Below are positions 49,313 through 60,217 of a stretch of 64,000 nucleotides of DNA, piece after piece. How positions within the stretch are numbered: the stretch's first letter is position 1; the number at the start of each line of letters is the position of its first letter. Below the pieces are notes generated by a model. The model was not told the origin of the DNA. It saw only the letters and a program-made list of their open reading frames with translations, and did no database searches. The translations under genes and the position numbers were made by a program. The DNA comes from Paraspadella gotoi (taxonomy: Eukaryota; Chaetognatha), in contig CM119268.1 in NCBI GenBank assembly GCA_051294375.1, forward strand, positions 15,280,172 to 15,344,171, read 5' to 3'.

Positions 49313-49564
49313 TGTGACGCGAGAATAAAGAAAGAGAGAAATGGTTTTTTCCTCGGTTAAGGTGAGGACAACCGGCAAGAGGGTGAGGAGCGATAGGGTG
49401 GTACAAATAATTGTCGTATAAAATTAAGATTGATATAGTTTAATATTTTGTAAGTATTATATTTAGAGAAACAAAGTTGTTGATGAATACTTATAATAAC
49501 AAGAGTTGAAACATGTCCTACTTACTCTCACATTAAATTTTTGTAAAAAAACGAAATTTTCGTT
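49313..49564. other. AT-rich unique sequence
   Basis: Clean sequence downstream of the array. No open frame of note. Confidence 0.4.
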
Positions 49565-49716
49565 AATTTCTTAAAAGAAACCAAGTTTTATTTGTTACAA
49601 ACAACGACTTTTTATAGATTGAAGACTTACAAAAATAAATCGAAACAAGTCCGCCGTGTACAATTCTATAAAAAATTGTTGTTTGTAACAAATAAAACTT
49701 TGTTTTCTCTTAATTT
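49565..49716. repeat. Foldback inverted repeat (~55-bp arms)
   Basis: Left arm about 49,565-49,621 and right arm 49,661-49,716, with a loop of about 40 bases. The core is exact for 23 bases (49,583-49,605 against 49,678-49,700) and the flanks pair with few mismatches. It could be a small foldback element or the template of a long RNA hairpin. Confidence 0.65.
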
Positions 49717-51125
49717 GAAATGCAACAAAAAGAAAGTAGAAATACAATGTATTTATTATATAAAATTAGTAAAATTAAGTCAGAATTGAACTCAGTTTTT
49801 TCCTCATATTTTTCTGCACTAAACTTTTACCCCAAAACTGAATCGACCGAAATCGAGATATCTCACGCTTTTAATTCAGTATGGAGTATTTAAAAATATT
49901 TTGATAATATAATATATAATAATAATATAGTATAATAAAATATATAATAATATAATATAATATATTACCCACCCTAATCCTCGGGGAAGAGGAGAGGAAA
50001 AAGTTTCCCGAAGGTGACGGCCTGTAATGAATCGACGGAAAAATGGCGGNNNNNNNNNNNNNNNNNNNNNNNNNNNNNNNNNNNNNNNNNNNNNNNNNNN
50101 NNNNNNNNNNNNNNNNNNNNNNNNNNNNNNNNNNNNNNNNNNNNNNNNNNNNNNNNNNNNNNNNNNNNNNNNNNNNNNNNNNNNNNNNNNNNNNNNNNNN
50201 NNNNNNNNNNNNNNNNNNNNNNNNNNNNNNNNNNNNNNNNNNNAGGGAGGAATGAGGACGGGGGAGGAGGAGAGAGAAAGGAGAGAAGAGGTAAGTAAAG
50301 AGGAAGAGAGGGAGGAAAGAAATTAAATGAAATGAACTGAGAAATGAGAGAGGCGAAGAGAGAGCGGGAGATGGAGAGAAAAGGGAGAAAAGGGAGATAA
50401 AAGAAGGCAGGGGTGGGAAATGAAAATAAAATGGTGGATATGAAAATGAAAGAATGCAGAGGGACGAGACGAGGAAGAAAAAAGAGGAAAGAGGGAAGAT
50501 GGAGAGTCTGGGAGAGTGGAATCGGTCGTCAAGAACAATCCTTGACAAATGAGCAAAACGAAAAAATATTGGAGGTTGTGGAAAGTGCTGTATTTTTTGA
50601 AAAGAATTGATTAAGGATTAAGATTTATAATTACGAATTTTTAGGAAAATATATTTTTACTATTTTTAACTAATTCATTAAAATTTTTAAAAAAACCTGA
50701 ATAAAATCAAACTGCGTTATTTTCTATAATTATACTAATATGAGAAAATAAAAAAGTCACAATTAACTGACTTTACCTTGATTTTAAATTCGAATTGACA
50801 AAACAGTTTAAAAATATCGAATTCAGTCAACATCCATTCATGAAAGAAAACAGACCTCGGAATTTTTTCTCTTGTATCGAAGAAACGAAATTAGGCGAAG
50901 GAAAAAAATGAGGCCGGGGAAAAAAAGTTAAACAGGAAATTATTAATCCCCGTTGAGAAAATTTGAGTCAGAGTCTCTAAAGGCGAAATGCGGTTTTTTC
51001 TTTCTTTCTTTTTTGACTTTATTTTTTTCCCTTTGATTTTCATACGCTTTTCTCTCTCTCTTTCTCTCTCTTCCCCGTGCGTTAGAAAGAAGCTCATGAA
51101 TAAAAGAAAAACGTTGAGAATAAAC

Positions 51126-51178
<53 letters not shown>

Positions 51179-52139
51179 AGATTGCTTTAGGGTGAGAAGG
51201 GACGGGTCGCGAGAGAGTTAAAAAAGGGACGAAGGCGACGACGACGTCGACAACGAAATTATGACTTCGCGGAAAAAAAATTCCCGAAATATTTAGAATT
51301 CAATTTTTTTCTTTGGCTTTTTCAAAAAAGCAAATTTGAATTTTCAAAACTTTCAAATATGTATATTTGAGCAAACGTAGATTTCTCAATACTTCTCTCA
51401 CTTAATCACTGATAACTCTCGCACTTTCCATGACTCGCTTTTATCTCAAACCCTTCGTTATGATCAGAGGTCTTCCCCCCAATGGAATATGATAGAATAA
51501 CTCGCCTCCCTGCTTAAATCTCATCCCCTCATACCCTTTACCCCCTCCGCCCCCTTCCACACCCCTCCACCCTCCACCCGCCCTACGAATCGACGTACAG
51601 TCGGAACGGCGTCTCCCGAACTTCGAGGGAATTCGTTTCGCCGTCGTTTTGGGACGAATCCTGCCTAATTTACAGTGAAGCCTCCGGGACGCATTCTCGC
51701 CCGCGCGGCCGCTCGCCTCTCGCGCCTCCGTCGAGTTGCGCTCGGATTAGCAGAAGAGGTTTTCGCGTTTCTTAGCAACGGCGACTTTGTGGTGATGCAT
51801 ATTACTTAATATCCATGTGCGTTTGCTTCCGTTTAACTTTAAAAAGTCAGCTGAAACATCACAGGTTTTTGGACGAATCTCTAGTTTGTATATTGCAGTG
51901 CATTGAAAAAATTAATGCAATATACCAAAGTCTTACTTAATATTATTTATTTATTGAACGCATTGATAATTTTGTTGAACTAATTTCGTGTCAAAGAACT
52001 AAGACTGGTTGGAATGACTTTGTTCTGACTTTTAGTTACCTCAGAGAAGCCAATTATCATGAATGACAAAAAACACTTGTTATCTTATCGTCTCTGTACT
52101 TTTTACAAACGAAACGTGACGCCCTTAATCTCGCGATAT
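49717..52139. other. AT-rich then purine-rich intergenic DNA
   Basis: Includes (TATAA)n-like sequence at 49,905-49,970, an N gap at 50,050-50,243, a GA/GGA-rich purine stretch at 50,244-50,520 and (GA)n at 51,131-51,175. CpG content rises from 51,590. No gene is supported. Confidence 0.45.
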
Positions 52140-52396
52140 AAAGTATTAATTTCCCGGCCACCAGAAATTCGCTCGCGTGACGTCGCCAACGAAATCACGT
52201 GACGCTGCGGCCGCATTTAACCGCGCAGCCTGCAGCTGCAGCCGCCGCGCGTCTCCGCATTGGGCGCCGCAATGATTCGGCGATTTGCTCGGTGACTGCC
52301 TCTCAGTCGCAGGTTAATCACGATCCGTGCCAATCCTTCAACGCGAAAGCCAATCGCAAGATTGACTCCTTCGGAGTGAACGGGGCTGATGGTCGC
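52140..52396. promoter_or_regulatory. CpG-rich promoter-like segment cut by a gap
   Basis: Contains TGACGTC (52,178-52,184, CRE), TCACGTGAC (52,195-52,203, E-box), an inverted CCAAT (52,259-52,263) and two forward CCAAT boxes (52,330-52,334 and 52,350-52,354), all in a GC-rich block next to an N gap. The density of these elements suggests a promoter, with the first exon possibly inside the gap. Confidence 0.35.
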
Positions 52397-52622
52397 NNNN
52401 NNNNNNNNNNNNNNNNNNNNNNNNNNNNNNNNNNNNNNNNNNNNNNNNNNNNNNNNNNNNNNNNNNNNNNNNNNNNNNNNNNNNNNNNNNNNNNNNNNNN
52501 NNNNNNNNNNNNNNNNNNNNNNNNNNNNNNNNNNNNNNNNNNNNNNNNNNNNNNNNNNNNNNNNNNNNNNNNNNNNNNNNNNNNNNNNNNNNNNNNNNNN
52601 NNNNNNNNNNNNNNNNNNNNNN
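52397..52622. other. N gap (226), followed by (GAAA)n
   Basis: Undetermined bases. The right edge is an AAAG microsatellite. Confidence 0.95.
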
Positions 52623-52827
52623 AAGAAAGAAAGAAAGAAAGAAAGAAAGAAGAAAGAAAAAAAGATAGATTTACCCAAGAGTCCAAACATTTAGAGATTG
52701 GGTTTTTTTGAAAGAGGCAACCGGAACGGTTTCTTTTCTAACCGTTTTTTTATTCTTCAAGAAAAGAAATGTGCCGCGCTTGTTCTCCAGTCAATTCACC
52801 AGCTTTTTAAACTCGAATTTTTCTTTT

Positions 52828-53566
52828 NNNNNNNNNNNNNNNNNNNNNNNNNNNNNNNNNNNNNNNNNNNNNNNNNNNNNNNNNNNNNNNNNNNNNNNNN
52901 NNNNNNNNNNNNNNNNNNNNNNNNNNNNNNNNNNNNNNNNNNNNNNNNNNNNNNNNNNNNNNNNNNNNNNNNNNNNNNNNNNNNNNNNNNNNNNNNNNNN
53001 NNNNNNNNNNNNNNNNNNNNNNNNNNNNNNNNNNNNNNNNNNNNNNNNNNNNNNNNNNNNNNNNNNNNNNNNNNNNNNNNNNNNNNNNNNNNNNNNNNNN
53101 NNNNNNNNNNNNNNNNNNNNNNNNNNNNNNNNNNNNNNNNNNNNNNNNNNNNNNNNNNNNNNNNNNNNNNNNNNNNNNNNNNNNNNNNNNNNNNNNNNNN
53201 NNNNNNNNNNNNNNNNNNNNNNNNNNNNNNNNNNNNNNNNNNNNNNNNNNNNNNNNNNNNNNNNNNNNNNNNNNNNNNNNNNNNNNNNNNNNNNNNNNNN
53301 NNNNNNNNNNNNNNNNNNNNNNNNNNNNNNNNNNNNNNNNNNNNNNNNNNNNNNNNNNNNNNNNNNNNNNNNNNNNNNNNNNNNNNNNNNNNNNNNNNNN
53401 NNNNNNNNNNNNNNNNNNNNNNNNNNNNNNNNNNNNNNNNNNNNNNNNNNNNNNNNNNNNNNNNNNNNNNNNNNNNNNNNNNNNNNNNNNNNNNNNNNNN
53501 NNNNNNNNNNNNNNNNNNNNNNNNNNNNNNNNNNNNNNNNNNNNNNNNNNNNNNNNNNNNNNNNNN
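52828..53566. other. N gap (739)
   Basis: Undetermined bases between a T-rich left edge and a GGGAGG right edge. Confidence 0.95.
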
Positions 53567-53929
53567 GGGAGGGGGAAGAGGGATCGAATTTGGGCAGAGA
53601 GATTGAAGGAAAATTGTTGAATTGTAAAGAAATCGATTTGTAGTAATATTGATAATGACTACTATTACTATTACTATCAGGAAGATCAATGTAATTTATG
53701 CTTAGTTAATTGAAAAGGAAAAAAAAACTGCAAGGTGGAGAAATAATTATTCCATATGATTATAAAAAAATAATGAAAGGTAAGTAAACATGAAAAACTA
53801 ATATGTTGAAACCATAACATAATTACGATTATGCCCAAAACCCCAATATTAATCGTTTTAAACGAAGCCTATACGCAGGCAAGTTCACCCGGCGTTTCGG
53901 GTAAGTTTTCCCTAAGATTTTTTGGGTGA

Positions 53930-53978
<49 letters not shown>

Positions 53979-55851
53979 CGCTCGCGGGATTCGCGGCTAA
54001 CCAAGGATCGACGCTTGGAAACTTTTCTTGAAGAGGAGGGTTAAACATCCGTGCCCGTCGCTGGGGATAAATGGGGGGAGGGGAAGAGGCCAAGAGAATC
54101 CGCGGCCATCCCGCTTTAAGGTGAGGAAAATGGGTGGGGAAATGAGGGAAAATCCCGCCCTGAAATTCGGGCTGGGATTAGAGGAAAGTAAAGGCAGGGA
54201 TCATGGGGTAGGTAGTTGAAATATGGCTACTCGGAGCGTGGGATGGATGAAATATGTTTGGCAGCAGGGTTAGAATTTGGTGAGTTGACCGGTAAAGAAA
54301 AATGAAATTTAGCAGAAAAGATTAAAAAGAATAGAAAGAATTTATGCAGATTTTTGATGCTGAACAAAAATACGCCGCCTCAGTTGTCTCAACTGTTGAC
54401 GATTCCATTGCAAAGCATCGGCTGCTGTTGCGAGGTCGTCAGTGCTCTTGAGACTGCAGTCGACTGCCTTCGTGCCAGGATGCGATCTCAAAAAGAGAAT
54501 TTTTTGGTACCGAGATCGAGGGTGAGTCAAGTGGTGAATATGAGTAAATTATGAGAGTGAGAGATGAGGACGAACTGAGGAGACGAGTTGGAAAAAAGGG
54601 TTCGAAAGGCTTTTCGCGTTTGGGTGTCGGCCACGCCCATCGACGCCTGGGTCGACGGCGAATCCGTCCTCGTCTGCGGCTTCGGCGGCGTTGTCGGAAT
54701 CGGCGTATTTGTCGGTGTCGTTGTCGGAGTCCTCGAGGTTATCTGCGTTGTCGGTGTTTTTTGGCGGCGTTGGTGTCATCGTTAGCAAAGTCGTCATTGT
54801 TCGTCAAGGCGTCGTCGGCATCTTCGACGTCCCAAAGCCTAAATTGTATCCCTCGATTCCAACGAAAATCGACTTTTTCAAGTTTTTTTTCTCGAAAAAA
54901 AAATGGAAAAAAGTTGCATTGTTAATATTCTAACCATTGTTTAAGTCGATTGTTATTTGACATTAAAAATAATTTAGGAGAAAGCATGATAGAATATATA
55001 TAAATGAATTTGCTAAAAGTTTGAAAAAAAAAGTTGTCTTTCAATTTCAACAGTCGAATATTCATAAATATGCATGACGCCGCTCTTGATGTTTTAACCT
55101 CGACCATTTTTAGTCGGATTTTTTTTTTCAAACGTACACCATTTGCAACGCAACGCNNNNNNNNNNNNNNNNNNNNNNNNNCCTTCCACCCCCCGACCGA
55201 CCTCTATACATCGATTCAATTCTCCCTTTTTCCTTGGCGCCTCTCGCCAGTTCCCAGTTTTAACCTTTTTCCCACATTTTTTTTTTTGTAATTCGCCTTC
55301 TGTTTTTACCGTTTTTTCCTTCTTTTACATTTTTAGTTTGCGCCGCGAGTACTCGCCACAACGCTATGAGTCACTTTTTGTCAGTCGGTCTTCCACTCAC
55401 GTTAAAAATGCCCTCATAACTCGGGTAATGCCTCGGAAATATACGTGATAAGGAAGTCACTGCGGCGAAACGCACGTTGGAATCTCCGTTCTTGTTTTAC
55501 AACACGTGGCTTGACCTTCGCTGAGAAAGTCAAAGATGAGAGCCAATATAAAATATTACGAAAATTAGTAAGTTAGATGTTACGTACAGCCTTTTTTATT
55601 CGAAAAGCTAATGTCAGATTCCATATTTACATTTTTTATCCGATGATTATCACGTAAAAAGAGTAAAAATCTCGCTTTCCCTTCCTCCTTTCCCTTTTTT
55701 TCTTCCTACCTTTCTCCCTTCAACTTCTCATTCTTTTCCTTTCCTTCCTCCTCTCCCTATCTTTCTCCCCCCTCTCCTCTCTAATTCTCTCCTCTCTTTT
55801 CCCACCTCTCTGATTTTGTCCAACCGGGCGTTCCGACGCTCTTACGCGGTC
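53567..55851. other. Mixed intergenic DNA, one weak exon candidate
   Basis: (CT)n at 53,933-53,976, a 25-N gap at 55,157-55,181 and a pyrimidine-rich tract at 55,675-55,805. At 54,354-54,521 an open plus-strand stretch lies between TTTATGCAG and a GTGAGT donor, but two frames compete and the better-looking one has an internal stop. 54,600-54,830 is rich in GTCGG triplets (Asp-rich on the minus strand). No gene is called. Confidence 0.35.
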
Positions 55852-56277
55852 ATTTTTGTGCCACTGTGGTCCCCACGGGCCTCCCTACTAACACATTCCC
55901 TGTGTTTCCATGGCCTAATTTTTGTGCCACTGTGGTCCCCACGGCCTCCCTACTAACACATTCCCTGTGTTTCCATGGCCTAATTTTTGTGCCACTGTGG
56001 TTCCCCACGGCCTCCCTACTAACACATTCCCTGTGTTTCCATGGCCTAATTTTTGTGCCACTGTGGTCCCCACGGCCTCCCTACTAACACATTCCCTGTG
56101 TTTCCATGGCCTAATTTTTGTGCCACTGTGGTCCCCACGGCCTCCTACTAACACATTCCCTGTGTTTCCATGGCCTATGCACGTTACGCACTAACATTCC
56201 TGTGTTTCCATGCTATTGTGCCACTGTGGTCCCCCACGGCTCCCTACTAACACATTCCCTGGTGATGTTCCATGGCC
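55852..56277. repeat. 65-bp minisatellite, 6-7 copies
   Basis: Unit contains TTTTTGTGCCACTGTGG, then CCCCACGGCCTCCC, then TTTCCATGGCC. Copy starts (GTGCC) are at 55,858, 55,924, 55,989, 56,055 and 56,120, with two degenerate copies after. A period of 65 is not a multiple of three, so the array is not protein-coding. Confidence 0.9.
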
Positions 56278-56566
56278 TCTCCTCTATAAAATTTCCCTTG
56301 GAGCTTCTCATGTACGAAAGTCAACCTCAATTAAGACCACGAAACTGGCTTTATTATTATCATTTGGCTTTTGTTACGGAACTTTGCTCGTGTAACGTAA
56401 ACTCTTTCAATTAATAGTCTCACCTCGTCAAACTCATAAACAAAGGCGAACTTACCATCTCAGCTCCTCTTTCCATTCCTATTTCTCACCGAAGAAAAGT
56501 AAACCCTCACCGCGACGACCCTCTGCCTTAATCTCCGGCCCATTACCCCCGGGGGGGGGGCACGAG
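56278..56566. other. Spacer between two minisatellites
   Basis: Unique sequence ending in a CCCCC-GGGGGGGGGG run (56,546-56,560). Nothing else is seen. Confidence 0.4.
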
Positions 56567-57950
56567 TAGGCTCAGCATTATTAAAGCAGCCACCCTGCAA
56601 AATTCCCTAACTCCTCATTCGCCCTGCCAATCAAGTATGTATACACAGAGGCTCGAATTATAAGCACCACCCTGCAAAATTCCCTAACTCCTCATTCGCC
56701 CTGCCAATCAAGTATGTATACACAGAGGCTCGAATTATTAAGCACCACCCTGCAAAATTCCCTAACTCCTCATTCGCCCTTGCCAATCAAGTATGTATAC
56801 ACAGAGGCTCGAATTATAAGCACCACCCTGCAAAATTCCCTAACTCCTCATTCGCCCTGCCAATCAAGTATGTATACACAGAGGCTCGAATTATAAGCAC
56901 CACCCTGCAAAATTCCTAACTCCTCATTCGCCCTGCCAATCAAGTATGTATACACAGAGGCTCGAATTATAAGCACCACCCTGCAAAATTCCCTAACTCC
57001 TCATGTCGCTCCTGCCAATCAAGTATGTATACACAGAGGCTCGAATTATAAGCACCACCCTGCAAAATTCCCTAACTCCTCATTCGCCCTGCCAATCAAG
57101 TATGTATACACAGAGGCTCGAATTATAAGCACCACCCTGCAAAATTCCCTAACTCCTCATTCGCCTGCCAATCAAGTATGTATACACAGAGGCTCGAATT
57201 ATAAGCACCACCCTGCAAAATTCCCTAACTCCTCATTCGCCCTGCCAATCAAGTATGTATACACAAGAGGCTCGAATTATACAGCACCACCCTGCAAAAT
57301 TCCCTAACTCCTCATTCGCCCTGCCAATCTAAGTATGTATACACAAGAGGCTCGAATTATAAGCACCACCCTGCAAATTCCCTAACTCCTTCATTCGCCC
57401 TGCCAATTCAAGTTATGTATACACAGAGGCTCGAATTTATAAGCACCACCCTGCAAATTCCCTAACTCCTCATTCGCCCTGCCAATCAAGTATGTATACA
57501 CAGAGGCTCGAATTATAAGCACCACCCTGCAAAATCCCTAACTCCTCATTCGCCCTGCCAATCAAGTATGTATACACAGAGGCTCGAATTATAAGCACCA
57601 CCTGCAAAAATTCCCTAACTCCTCATTCGCCCTGCCAATCAAGTATGTATACCACAGAGGCTCGAATTATAAGCACCACCCTGCAAAATTCCCTAACTCC
57701 TCATTCCGCCCTGCCAATCAAGTATTGTATACACAGAGGCTCGAATTATAAGCACCACCCTGCAAAATTCCCTAACTCCTCATTCGCCCTGCCAATCAAG
57801 TATGTTATACACAGAGGGCTCGATATTATAAGCACCACCCTGCAAAATTCCCTAACTCCTCATTCGCCCTGCCAATCAAGTATGTATACACAGAGGCTCG
57901 AATTATAAGCACCACCCTGCAAAATTCCCTAACTCCTCATTCGCCCTGCC
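56567..57950. repeat. 77-bp minisatellite, about 18 copies
   Basis: Unit runs CACCACCCTGCAAAATTCCC, TAACTCCTCATTCGCCCTGCC, AATCAAGTATGTATACACAG, AGGCTCGAATTATAAG (these pieces overlap slightly at their ends). Copies are almost identical. Differences are single-base indels such as CAAATTCCC or GTTATAC, which suggests recent amplification or imperfect read polishing. It includes the palindrome TGTATACA. Not a CRISPR array: there are no distinct spacers. Confidence 0.93.
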
Positions 57951-58488
57951 ATTTTGCTTGAGGCACCATCCACCCACCACCTTTTTTTATCTGGTTTAAT
58001 TTATTAGACAAGAAGATTATGTTACCACAAGCCAATTTTATTTTTCCTTAGAACGAATGATTATAGAATATATTTTCTTGAATGTAATTTGTTTTAAAAA
58101 AAGATATTATACTAAATATTTTCATAGAATGTTTAAAATACCTTTAATAACCAAAATGAAAAAAAAATCCAAATGTACTTTTTATATGGGTTTTTGATTC
58201 TCTGCAATATGCAAATAATTTTATTATCGTAAGTTCATTATTGCTTTTTGTCGTCTTTATCGTCGTCATCTTTCGTCGTGTCTTCGACGTCGTCTTCGTC
58301 GTCATCTATGCCGTCGTTTTTAATCGTTTGTCTTCTTTGTTGTTGTCGTCGGTTTTCTTCTTCCAATCAGTCAATCAAAAACTTACGTAGAAAGCCATTT
58401 GCAGATTTGCAGATTTACACTTTAAAACTGATTCACTGATTCACACAAGAAAAGCGAAAAAAAAGTGAATAAAAAAATTTTAAAGAGA

Positions 58489-58519
<31 letters not shown>

Positions 58520-58619
58520 GTCAAGAGAGAGAGAAGAGAGATAGAGAGAGACAGAGAGAGAAAGAAAAAAGAAGCTGGACAGACGCCTCCAGAGCCGGAA
58601 CTCGTTTACTCGTTTACTA
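57951..58619. other. AT-rich flank, (GTC)-rich patch and (GA)n tract
   Basis: GTCGTC-rich sequence at 58,248-58,345 and (GA)n at 58,487-58,562, followed by a GC-rich motif (AGAAGCTGGACAGACGCC) that recurs in altered form near 59,900. Confidence 0.45.
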
Positions 58620-59095
58620 GTGACGGTGGTGAAATCTAGGTCAAGACGATTGAACTTTATTTTATTTTATTATCTCTATAATTCACTTTGTCAGTCCGTC
58701 GGTCCGCCCCATCTATCTTGTTGGGCCATTCACTTACATAATGTCAGAACATCGAATTATGATAAATTATGTGTCTGTCTGTCTGTCAGTCCCACCTTAG
58801 CAAATTACTCGTGATTGGATGGATGGATTGGAATGAAATTTTGTGTGTGGTCGGTAGGGAAGTGTCTGATTGAGCTGGATATGAAGTTTCGATGGAATCG
58901 TCCGAGTGGAAATGGTTTAAATGGAAAAAACTAAAAAATATAATTCACTATTTGAACACCAATTACTCATGAGTGGATGGGCGATTGACTTGAAATTTTT
59001 TATTTGGGTAGAAAGTGTGTGATTGAGCAAGAAATAAAGTTTCGATGGAATCGTTTGAGTGGAAATGAGTTCAAATAGAAAAAAAAACAAAGAAC
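58620..59095. repeat. Probable dispersed repeat with a 153-bp internal duplication
   Basis: Contains TCTGTCTGTCTGTCAG followed by two related blocks with GTTTCGATGGAATCGT at 58,886 and 59,039 (153 apart) and GGATGGATGGATTGGAATGA. This layout resembles non-autonomous repeats common in invertebrate genomes, but the family is not recognised. Confidence 0.4.
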
Positions 59096-59139
59096 CTGTT
59101 TTCACTAATTGATTATGCTTCTTTTTCTTTAAATGTAAA

Positions 59140-59370
59140 TGCAAGATGTATTAATTAATCAAATAATTAATCAGTTAATTAATCAATTAGTCAATTAATT
59201 AATCAATAATTAATTAGTCAGTCAATTAATCAATTATAACAAACATTTCGGATCAAATTAATAAATTAATTGTCTAATTGATTAAATAATTAACCTGAAT
59301 AAATTAATTATTAATTAATTAAATAATTAATTAACTTGAATTAATTATTAATTAATTAATTACCGATAAT
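59140..59370. repeat. AATTAATC/ATTA low-complexity tract
   Basis: Runs of TTAATTAATCAATTAATT, self-complementary and able to form many short hairpins. Confidence 0.8.
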
Positions 59371-59399
59371 GTTTGTTGCAGATCAGACATTGTTTGTTC

Positions 59400-59970
59400 A
59401 AACTTGTTTTATACTCGTAACGTTTCCGTTGCCATCGAAACGCGTTATTAGGTCATGTTCCTCGACATTGTTTACTCGTTGCCCCGCAATGGCCACGAAA
59501 TCTATGTTATTGTATTTTGGATTTTGTATTGAGAAAAAAGCGCGGAATAAATGGCAATAATAAAAGTTTTTAGAAGGAAAAAAACAATCAGAATTTTTCA
59601 AAAAACGAACGATCACGCCAAGAGATCGTATAGACAGAGACAGGGAGAGAGAGAGAGAGAGACAGAGAGAGAGAGAGAAAGTTTTCCCGCCAACGAGACG
59701 CATTATAAGGTCACTTTCGTTTATATCGTATCAAGTTCTCGACATTGTTTACTCGTTGCCCCGCAACGGCCACGAAATCCAGGTCAAGAGAGAAAAGCGC
59801 GGACTAAATGGCGATAATAAAGTTTTTTATAAGGAAAAAAATATTCAGAGAGAGAGAGAGAGAGAGAGAAAAAAAAGAGAGAGAGAGAGAGAGATAGAGA
59901 GAAGCTGCACAGCCGCTGGACGCCGCGCAGAGCCGAACTCGTTTTATATATATTTGTTCTTTCCAATATC
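59400..59970. repeat. Tandem duplication with 277-bp period
   Basis: CTCGACATTGTTTACTCGTT begins at 59,461 and again at 59,738. Flanking sequence matches for over 100 bases on each side, and each unit contains its own (GA)n tract (59,646-59,679 and 59,848-59,905). Divergence is moderate. Confidence 0.75.
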
Positions 59971-60004
59971 TTTCTCTTTCTCTCACTACTAAGTAATAAC
60001 TCTT

Positions 60005-60045
60005 TCTTTCTTTCTTTCTTTCTTTCTTTCAATCTCACTCACTCA

Positions 60046-60100
<55 letters not shown>

Positions 60101-60157
60101 GAGCTCTCTCATGCTTTCTATCAGCCACGAGTTCTCTCTTTCTCTCTTTTTCTCTCT

Positions 60158-60211
<54 letters not shown>
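60005..60211. repeat. (TTTC)n followed by (CT)n microsatellites
   Basis: TTTC units at 60,005-60,030, then (CT)n at 60,050-60,098 and 60,134-60,211. Confidence 0.9.

Positions 60212-60217
<6 letters not shown>

Noticed and set aside
56567-57950. CRISPR-like regular repeats
   Set aside because: The 77-bp units are contiguous with no unique spacers and there are no cas genes. The genome is eukaryotic.
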